A stretch of 64,000 nt of DNA from Amyelois transitella (taxonomy: Eukaryota > Arthropoda > Insecta > Lepidoptera > Pyralidae): NCBI RefSeq assembly GCF_032362555.1, contig NC_083515.1:9831001-9895000 (forward strand), written 5' to 3'. The notes beneath the pieces were generated by a model that ran no database searches, was not told the origin of the DNA, and saw nothing but the letters and a program-made list of their open reading frames with translations. Shown here piece by piece: positions 21,017 through 31,600 of the stretch. The position numbers and the translations under genes were made by a program. Numbering within the stretch: the first letter of the stretch is position 1; every line of letters begins with the position of its first letter.

Positions 21017-21192
21017 GGAGGAAAAGGTCGGAGCGGGAAGGCCTAGATGGACGTACCTTGATCAAATTTTAGACGTCCTGGCAAGCTATGAACGTGGATG
21101 AGGCGAAGGAAGTAAGCAGACATCGTGGCAAGTAGAAAGATGTAGTCTCTGCCTACCCCTCTGGGAAAAAGGCGTGATTTTATGTATGTATG
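21017..21192 (+). mobile_element. LINE-T 3' end, internally deleted
   Basis: Encodes GRPRWTYLDQI-like sequence, jumps to MNVDEAKEV, then the CTGCCTACCCC...GGCGTGATTTTATG tail. Flanked by AAATATT at 21010-21016 and 21193-21199. Confidence 0.65.
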
Positions 21193-21199
21193 AAATATT

Positions 21200-22531
21200 C
21201 GGGGGTATTGGTTATGAGATGAGAGGCAACACGTAGATCGAGATCGAATGAAATGAATAGAAAAAATAATGAATGAATGAAATGAACTGAAGCATTTGAT
21301 TGATTTGATTTGAGCAATCATTCATTTTTTCTATAGACTTTTTTGATTTCCAATCCAAAACCTATTTTTTGGATTGATTCATAATTTTATAAATTGCGGT
21401 GGAAAATACTATTTAGTGTGTTTATAAATATTGGATTGTCCTTTAAATTGCACTTATAGACTATTCATAAGGTAAGCCATATATTTTTCTCTCAACCGCG
21501 CTACATTTATCAAGCTTGCTATGACGAAGCCGCTTATCCTGTTAATGTGCATACATCGAAGCGAGGGGTCGTTGTCACGGGTCTCTGTTGGTTAAAAATA
21601 TCCTAAAGTCTCATTGATTAGCGTTATGATTCAGATCTGATTCTTATCTTAGCATATCTATGCATGTAAGGGCGGTTCCAGGCGTTGGTAGCGTGACTTG
21701 AATTTGTTTTCTAATAAAATGTCAACCAAAAATCTTCCAGTACATTTATGTACCTTGTCGAAATTATTGCGTGTTAGCCTTATACCCATAAATTGAGTGT
21801 GGAAGTATGTTATTAAATTATTTTGAAAGAGAGAAGAGGTTAGGAATTATTCTAGAATTGGTTCTAACAAGGGCCAGGAAAATTATAAATTAATTGATTA
21901 TTTATAGAGACAGAACAAATTAATTGAGTATATATAGTATAACCTGTTCTGGTATAAAATAATGTCATGGTATGCCATACATAGCTCTACATGTACCATC
22001 CATTCAATTCTAATTGGCACCTGATAATTATGCCTTCTTCTCTGATTGGAATTATTCATTCATTCAATTAGTTACATATTGGTCAGTTGCATATCTATAG
22101 TATTCTGTTCATTTGTTTTTAAAACAATGAGGCAAAACCTACTTTGAGGTAATCTTGGTATGACAGCCAATCATTACACCAAATCTTATTTTTTTACAGT
22201 CAGAACCACCTTAATTTCATTAGAAACTCCCCAAGCAGCTAACCATAAACACATAGAATATTACCTATTATCCTTTACTATTTAAAGAATGTTTGTAACA
22301 TCTGAAAGGGTAAATATGTAAATCTGGTATATAAATTTAAAACCTTGTTGTATTCATGTTATGCAAATAAAAAATTTAATTTGATATTGACTTACATTAA
22401 TCCATAGTTATACATGCAAATGTGTCTTTATCTCTTCAGCTTATAAACATAAACAAACCAAAATAATTAATTTTTTAAACCTGCAATAAGATAGGTAAAT
22501 AATAAGTAGCTTATCACAGTTTCAGCTAAAA
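21200..22531. other. Spacer between divergent genes, no gene seen
   Basis: AT-rich sequence with ATGAATGA and GATTT short repeats at 21262-21315. A TTTCAG at 22519-22524 could be the acceptor of a 5' UTR intron for the Rho GDI gene. Confidence 0.4.
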
Positions 22532-22621
22532 ATGTTCATAAGACGTTTGTTTTACTCATGTCTTAAAGACAATTTAATGCAAGAGAGATTGTTCACAAAA
22601 AAAATTGTTTTAGCTCCTAAA

Positions 22622-25600
22622 ATGTCCGGCGAACCCGAAGTGACCCACACTCCCACTGAGGATGATGCGGAAGAAGAAATCAAGTCTACGTACAAACCTC
22701 CCCCGGAGAAGACGATAGAGGAGATCCTTGCAGCTGATCAAGAGGATGAGTCGTTACGGAAATACAAGGAGGCCCTTCTTGGGCAGGCCCAAGCTGGAGC
22801 TGTCATTGTTGGCAAGTATAGATTAGCTTTTACTTCATATTAATCACTTCTCTCACGGGGCAGACAGAGCCAACAGTCTTGAAAAGTCTGTAAGGCTACG
22901 TTCAAGACTTACATATGTACATACACCTCATATTACAACTCAGAGCAGTAAGCGAAGAGATTACATCTTTTCACTTGCCATGACCCTTAACCTAACTTTA
23001 TTAGCTTAAATTATATCCCAGGAAGAGTAGGAGCCCAGGGTCCTATGAACATGATTGAGTTATGACAGGAATGGGTAAGTCAGATAATTATATAGGTAAA
23101 GTGATTTCCTCTGACCATGACCTTGTTACAAAGAACCGAATTGTTCAAGTAAAATCAAGTAAGCTCAATATTAATAAAGAAAATTAATAACAATGTAGGT
23201 TGATAGCTAAAGTAAACAAAATTAGGTGGGAATTATCAATACTGTTATCTGTTTGGTACATAGGTATCACCACTTCATATAATCCAATATCTGTTTGATA
23301 AACGTCAGTTTTATCAGTTATCATTGAATAGTTACTGAATTTGGCTGAAAGTTTATGCACTTTATAGCTTTTTCTCTCTATGAACTCTTTCCACCTTTTT
23401 TTTTCGCGATAAATAGTTGCCAATGTTCTTTCTCAGGGTCAATACTATCTCTGTACCAGATTTCTACAAAAGCGGTTAAGAGGTTTTGGTGTGTAAGCGT
23501 TATAGACAGACAGACTAGAGTTACTTCCGCACCCTCAGCGGACCCTGGACTCTTCTTCATAGAGGGAAAGACCCGACCAGGACTAATAAATCTCACCAAA
23601 TTATTTTTCTGTATGTTTAGGAACCGTTTCTACATAGTTCATATAATTAGTCGTGAGAATTTACCTAAGTACCTACCAAGTTAATTGTTATTGATATTAA
23701 AGTATTACGTATTGACAGCCTCTGTGGCCGCAGCGGTAGTACGCTTGTCTGTGAAAACGGAGGTCCCTTGTTCGAGTCCCGGCCTTGGCTGGCACATTAA
23801 ATGCTAGGAGTCCCACACTCTCCCGGGTGAATATCCGGGAGGCAGTCCGTAAAATGGACTTCCCTTTCGAAAACAAAGAAACGGGCATGATGAAAAACGA
23901 ACTTTATCTGATTGGCCTGGGTTTTGGATGTTTAGATATATAAGTATCTATTTTTTTTTTATAGTATCGTTGTGTTAGTATCTCGTAACACAAGTTTCGG
24001 ACTTACTTTGAGGCTAACTCAATCGTGTAATTTGTCCCATATATATTTACTAGCTGTGCCCGTCACTTCGTCCGCGTGAAATAGTTATTTTGGGCATCAT
24101 TGAAGCCCTCAAGGATGAATAATTTTTCCTGTTTTTTTTTACATTTTCCATTATTTCTTCGCTGCTAATAGTTGCAGCGTGATATTATACAGCCTTAGGC
24201 CTTCCTCGATAAATGGTATGGTATATTCAACGCAAAAAGAATTTTTCAATTAGAACCAGTAGTTCTTGGGATTAGCGCGTTTAAACAAACAAAACAACTT
24301 TTCAGCATTATAATATTAGTATAGATTTATTGTACGAACTTCTGTGTTCAAAAATAGAATCAAATTTAAAAAGTAGATCTGTCAATTTTCCTCCCAGCTA
24401 TTTAAAGAACTCCAATTTTGGTCATAGCGCGGAGTAGCATAGCGCCAACATTCACAGGTCGAGTGAAAAGTCAATATTTACGCTCTCTGATTGAGTCCAA
24501 TCGATTGGCGCTTGATAGCAGTGGTTTCTGCGTCATTTGCGTTAATAAATTACCTGTTCACCTTCTGTTAATTATACCGATGTTAAAATTGACCAAATGG
24601 TGGAATCGGAAAAAGTATCCGAATAAAGTGTGTAAGAATTACTCGTGGAGGACCCAGGTTCAAATTCTATCTCGGCCACTATGTTCTAAGTTTGAGTAAA
24701 TTTTAAGTGTTAACCGATGGTCTTATAGTACGGCGAACATCATGAGGAAACCTGCACATTCAGGCAACTGTATTTATGTAGCTATGACAATGGATTCTGG
24801 ATTGGGTGAGTCAGATTTTTACACGAAGCGACTCCCATCTGACCGCCGCAACCTTTGCTGGTAAAACCTTAGGTACCTGTGTTGAATCGATCATGGCTAC
24901 AAATCCGGTTGCCTGAATGTGCCAGATTTCCTCACGATGTTTTCCCCCGCCGTAAGAGCATCAGTTAGTATTGAAACTAATATATATAACTTCGAAAATA
25001 GTCATTGGTACATGGCCGAGGTGGGATTTGAACCTGTGCCCCTCTCTGCAATCCGCATTTTAAACGGGCACCTTACCAATTTGACCACTGCTGCTCTGAA
25101 ACTTACTACGAAATTAACTTATATATAAGTAAAATCCGTTGACAGATCACAACGATCCTCGCAAGGTTATAGTGAAGAAGTTGGCGCTGTGCGTCGCTGG
25201 ACGTGACGACGTGGAGCTCGACCTCAGCGGTGACCTCACTGACCTCAAGAAGCAGGTATGTTATTCGACTTATTTGCGTTTTACCTCCGTTTATCCACCT
25301 CACCAGCCTTGTAGCGTAGCACGCGCGACGCCGTTTATATCGCGCGATATACTATCGCTGTTCCGTTTCACGTCGTGATAAAAAGCGAAACAGCGATAGT
25401 AGGTAGCGAGAACGAAGCCGCTGGCAAAGCGGTCCAAATTAATAATTTGGTGACTTAAGCACTCGTTATAATCGATTAAGGGATATGCTAATAAACTTGG
25501 GATTCTTCTTGTTGGGCTAGCATCATGTCACTATTCAAATTTTAATGCTTTCAATAAGCCTAACAGCTGAACGTGGCCTTTTAGTTATTTCAAGGTTGTT

Positions 25601-28600
25601 GGCTCTGTCTACCCCGCAAGGAAATACTCGTAGGAAGTTTTCATCTAAATGTCGACTATCTTCGATATATTGTCATTGAAATTCGACACGCATGACAGAG
25701 TTATCGTTATCTTATAGTACATGAGGATGTATGACTCATCAATGTAGGTAATTAGTATTGCATAGGAACTTTTTGTGTAATAGGAGTGTTGTTCCGAATT
25801 TGTCCCAATAAAAATGAAGATAAAAAAATACAAGGTGTAATGTGTCAAACTTTCCATAAAGCTATGGGATAAAAAGTTACATTTTCATTAGAAAGATAGA
25901 TAAAATCTGTTAAACATTTGCCATAATGACTTGCCCCGGGATCGAACCCAGTACTTCAGAGTCACTGGCAAGAATGTTGCCATTGCGACAAAGATCAATG
26001 TAAAATAAAGTAAGTAAGTAGTTTATCCACACCCCGTGTCTCGAGTAATTTCCAATCTTTTGAACTTTTCAATGATTCCGTTTGTATAAGTCATTATAGT
26101 CTTCTGTGTGGTCTATTCACACCTATTAGTCAGTTTTGTCTTTTCTGTCTGATCTTTTCACGACTATTAATATCCTATAGTTTTTGACAATTACGCATTC
26201 GCTGCAAAATCATTTGTTTTGGAACAGAGAAAAAATTGAATGCAAAATTAAATCATATGCGTAAAGAAAATAAATATCCACGACCTAGCTATCAGAAAAC
26301 GATAATTTTCCATTAAAACTCGACTCGGTATCTAACCCAGACCTTCAAATTAAGTCTCAATAACATTTCCACTCGCCCAAAGAGACCGACGTACAATAAA
26401 GCAGTTTATTCACACCCCATGTCTCATAAAGTGATTTCCAACTCGTTGCACTTGTCAACGACTCAGTTTGTCTGAGTCATTAGTATTTGCTGTGTGGTCT
26501 ATTCACACCTATTTGTAACCTTTAGTCATTTGACAGACTAAATTAGCGCGTACATTGGTTTCGGATAATATGTTAATAGTTTCAGTATTGCACTAAAAGA
26601 TAGCATATTGAAATTAAAATTAGTGTTTTTTTTATCGCCTTGTAAAATTCCTATAGACGACACATTTTCCATTTACAATGTTATTTGTCAATTTAAACCC
26701 ATTAAGCAATTCTTATTGTTCAACATTTTATTAGCATCGATCGATTATATAATAAATGATCAAAAAAATACATATTTGGGTATTGAAATTGATGATTGAC
26801 AGCCTAAAAAAATAATATTGTATCCTTTTCATATAAAAAACTTTTTTTGTATTTCTTATTAGTTGTCGCCTATTCGTCTATGTCAGTATTCTGTACTGTC
26901 TGTGTCAAACATAATTTGTCCAGCCGCCGGTTCTAGCCTCGGTTTGATTCCTCTGGTCATTTGTCACATTTCTGATACATTTACTGCTTAATACTTGGTT
27001 CATGACGTTCACGAACTCGACAGGTGTTCCCCGAATTACACACTGGAAACTGCTGGCTAGCTAGTGATGTCCGGCTGTCGATGTTTCTTTTATCGATACT
27101 TGAAATCGATTATAATTATCAAAGCGTTCATGAACGCATTGTATTATCACCTAAGTAATTGGTCATCATCGTTTTTTTTTTTAAGCTCAATATGATCTCG
27201 TTTGGTCAGCTGGTAAACTGGTAGAGAATTCCAAACGGTATTAAAAGTCCGCCTTTTTTACATTTTATTTGTGCAGTAAAGTTTTAAATAAATGAATAAG
27301 TTTTACTTAGTTCTACGCTAGACTATCGATATAATTATCGACATTGTTCTATCCAGCACGTCACTGCTGGCAACTTGCCAACTCTAGTGCGGATGTCTGA
27401 ATGGCCGCCCTGTTTCTTTGAACGTGTGTTTATTGATTTTTTTTATGGTGATCGAATTAGTGGCCAGGTGAATCGTTTCGTTTTTTTTATTATCGAACAC
27501 TGGCCTGATTTGCTAGAGTTGACCTAATAAGCCGGTTTTGGAGTAGGTAAAATGACTTTTTTTTAAAATGACTGCAATAATCGAAATTGTATAGAGGCCG
27601 TTATATGCGATAAACTATTTGACAGGTTGTTGGTTTTCACACAGATAATAAATATTTATGTAAACTGCATGTTGTTATCTTGTTAGATCTATGTCTATGA
27701 ATAGTTCAGTGCACTGCTCTAAATATTTTGAATGGTGCGTTATATCGCTCTTGTTTATTTGTGTTTTTGACGTTTCTACTTTTATCTATGACCAGTTGGA
27801 AGAACGTTTCATGGGGATGTCTTTATTTTGATTATGTAATATGTAATGTATGTACACAGTTTATTTATTATTTATTTAAAACTTTATCGAGCCTCAAAGG
27901 TAGACCTACAATAAGTGGACTTAATGTTAATAGCATTCTCTAGCAGTCAACCTTTACAAAATGGTTCATTTATAAATAATCCAATGTCAATGTAGGAGTT
28001 AGAAAAAAATAATAATACACAAATGTTCTCACTCTAATGCTTGTTGAATAAAATGCTTTTTTATGTCCCAAAATTATTATATTTTTTCGCTCTCTTCGTC
28101 ACTCAAACCAATATTAGCTTAAGTTGGATTTTCTTAAGTCTTTTATTGTCACTGCTTATTGAATTCCTTTTACTTTAGCATTATTTTAGTCTAAACTTTC
28201 AGTCGCAGTTGGCATGCAAAAATATACATACATACATACATAAAATCACGCCTCTTTCCCGGAGGGGTAGGCAGAGACTACATCTTTCCACTTGCCACGA
28301 TCTCTGCATACTTCCTTCGCTTCATCCACATAATATGCAAAAATATAGTCTTATAAATTAACATTATCAAATAAATTAATCAATACAATAAATTATTTCT
28401 ACTACACTTGATTGCTACTTACGCTTACTTCTATCGTCATCCCTGTTCAATTAAACACGAGTAATGTATTTTATATGACATTTGGTCTTCAGTTGAAATT
28501 AATTTATTTTCCACGAGATAAAAATCGTCATAAATTTTTCCATTTGTCACAATAGTGGAAAAGTAATAAAATTTTCATTAAGCCACAGTAAATAAATCCT

Positions 28601-31600
28601 TCAATCTTTTTTGTATTTGATTAATTATATTTATTGACTTGACATTTTCACTGACCTTTTGCATTCGCGAAAATGGCCGTGAAAAGTGGCAGTTAATTAT
28701 TTCGAATATATAAATAAGAGAATTTCCTTGATTACATTTGGACACTTCATACAATTGTAGTATGATTAATTAATTTAATTTAAATGAATTTTTCCTTCTA
28801 TGCTATTGATTCGATGTAGGAAAACATAGTGAGGGAAATGGGATGCGTTACTGTGATACCTTAATGATTAGGTTTAGCGTTACCGAATTATCGATAGTTT
28901 TATTATCGATAATTTGGTAATATCCAACACCCTAATGTCCGACACTTTTTAAAGTAGTAACTAGCATAGTAAGAGGTGCGTCGGTGGTCGAATGGGTAAG
29001 GTGCCCGGTTAATATGCGTGTGGCATAAAAAGGGACAAGTTCGAATCCCAACTCAGACATGTACCAATGACTATTTTCGAAGTTATGTACATTAGTTTGA
29101 ATACTAACCGATGCTCTTACGGTGATGGAAAACGTCGTGAGGAAACCTGCACATTCAGGCAAATGGATGTGTAACCCAAGATCGATTCAACACGGTTTAG
29201 GTTCTCGTGCAAAGGTTGCTAGGGTCAGACGGTAGTCGCTTGTTGTAAAAACCTGACTCACCCAATCCATGGTCCGTGGTCAAAGTCATACCCCGGACTC
29301 GTCTCCAGAGCGGTGAGGATGCAACCGGGACTAAAGCCAGGAGGTAGAAGAGCATAGTTGAATGCCAATTGATGGTTCCGTATCCGTGTGGTTCCCGGCA
29401 CCAATACAAAAAAGAATAGGACCACTCCACCTCTTTACCATGGATGTTGTAAAAGGCGACTAAGCGACAGGCTTATAAAATTGCGATCCTTTTTTTTAGA
29501 CGATGGGCTAGCAATCTGTCACTATTTGGATCTCAATTCCATCATTGAGCCGAGCAGCTGAACGTGGCCATTCAGTCTTTTCGGGACTATTGGCTCTGTC
29601 TACCCCGTAAGGGATATAGACGTGACTACATGTTTATGTATGTTTGTATGGTTCCGTTTCATTTCAGGTGTTCGTGATAAAAGAGGGCGTGCAATACAGG
29701 ATAAGGATCGATTTTATCGTGCAGAGGGAAATTGTGCACGGGCTCAAATATGTGCAGAAGACCTACCGGTTGGGCGTTCCAGGTGATTGAAACATATTAT
29801 TTTACATACATACATAAATACATACACACATACATACATACAAAAAAAAAATATTTGGCCAAACCCTTTTTTTCACGAACGATGACAAAGAGACTTGACC
29901 TCTATGGTTTGCACCGTCATAGTAACTGACTAATTTCTGTATTTGAAAAATATTGGCCGAGCTTGCATGAATAGAGTTATGAATGTGGATGAAGCGAAGG
30001 AAGTATGCAGAGATCGTGGCAAGTGGAAAGAGGTAGGTCTGCCTACCCCTCCGGGAAAGAGGCGTGATTTTATGTATGTATGTATGTATGTTTTGGCAAA
30101 AAATCCATATGAAGGATCTATGTATGCAAAGCCAGCAGAAGACAAAAATGTGTTTTTTTTTTAAATTTCTGTATGTATGTTTGTACTCGTAAAACGGGAA
30201 AACTTCTGTTCCGATTTGAATGCGGTTTTCTCAGATGTTTTGGGCTTAGACCAACTTAGCAACTGGTATATAAAAAAATATCTCTCCACCCCTCTAAAGG
30301 GCAATACCGTGAACTTTTAAGGCGAACGAAGTTGCCATAGTTAGTTTTAGAATATGACCACTCCATCTCTTACCAATTGATGTTGTAAAAGGCGAATAAG
30401 GGTATAGGCATTCTTGTAGTCCAGCTTTTACCATAAATCCAATATGAGTTAGGTTAGGACTCATATTGGACTAACTCATATTGGATTTATGGTAAAAGCT
30501 GGACCCACCCATACCCATACCCTAGTATGGGTGGGTAACGTGGTAAAGGAACTGCAAGGTCGCGGAGGTCAGACGTGCGTTGTTTAGTGCTTTACCATTT
30601 TTCGTGGTCATGGCCGGACAAAATAAAAAAAAGCAGGAGACCGGACCTGTTTTTTTTTATGCTGAGTGTGCAATTGATATACGTAATTAGATATATTGAT
30701 ATTACGGAAATTATCTTTGGCCTTCCGCTCTGGGGTAATTTTTCGAAAGAATAGCTAAAGGTCTGACTGAGTATAATCTATATCTCAGTGTTTCATTTTA
30801 GATCATCATTTTATCTCAGAATTAGGGTAATTATCATAAATCTCAATGCCAAATTTTATTAAATTCAGGGTTATTTTTAGAAGATACCAAATTTTTATCT
30901 ATTTTGATAAATATACATAGGATTTTGATAAAATTTTGCACTAAAAATAATTATGTACCTTAGGTTAGGTAATATTAGGTACAAACTCTGTCTATGGTAA
31001 ATAATTATGTACCTTAGGTTAGGTAATATTAGGTACAAACTCTCTATGGTAAATATTATAATTATGTACCTTAGTTTAGGTAATATTAGGTACAAACTCT
31101 CTATCTCTCTCAATATCAAAATCTCTATAATATCTTCTTCCTCCTGGCTTTTTAGTTCCGGTTGTATCCTCACTCGCTCTGGAGAGGAGCCCGAGGTATA
31201 TGCCGTTGACCATGGATCCTGGATTGGGTGAGTCAGGTTTTTACACGAAGCGACTCCTGTTTTTCTTCTATATAATATAATTAGTAATACATACATACAT
31301 ATGATCACGTCTTTATCCCTTACGGGGTAGACAGAACCAGCAGTCTTGAAAAGACTGATAGGCCACGTTCAGCTGTTTGGCTATTAAGCCAGCAACCCGT
31401 CACTATTTGAATCTCAATTCTATCATTAGATAGAATTAAGATTCAACTAGTGACTTGTTGCTAGTCCATCGCCTAAAAAAAGAATCCCAAGTTTATAAGC
31501 CTATCCCTTAGTCGCCTTTTACGACATCCATGGGAAAGAGATGGAGTGGTCCTATTCTTTTTTGTATTGGTGTCGGGAACCACACGGCACGGCACGGCAT

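Noticed and set aside
22532-22621. Upstream in-frame ATG extending Rho GDI by 30 residues
   Set aside because: The extra residues are unlike the family N terminus; MSGEPEVT at 22622 gives the usual ~204 residue length.
27085-27345. TATCGATA-like sites as DREF-type promoter elements
   Set aside because: They lie deep in a Rho GDI intron without any start site nearby, and such words are common in AT-rich DNA.
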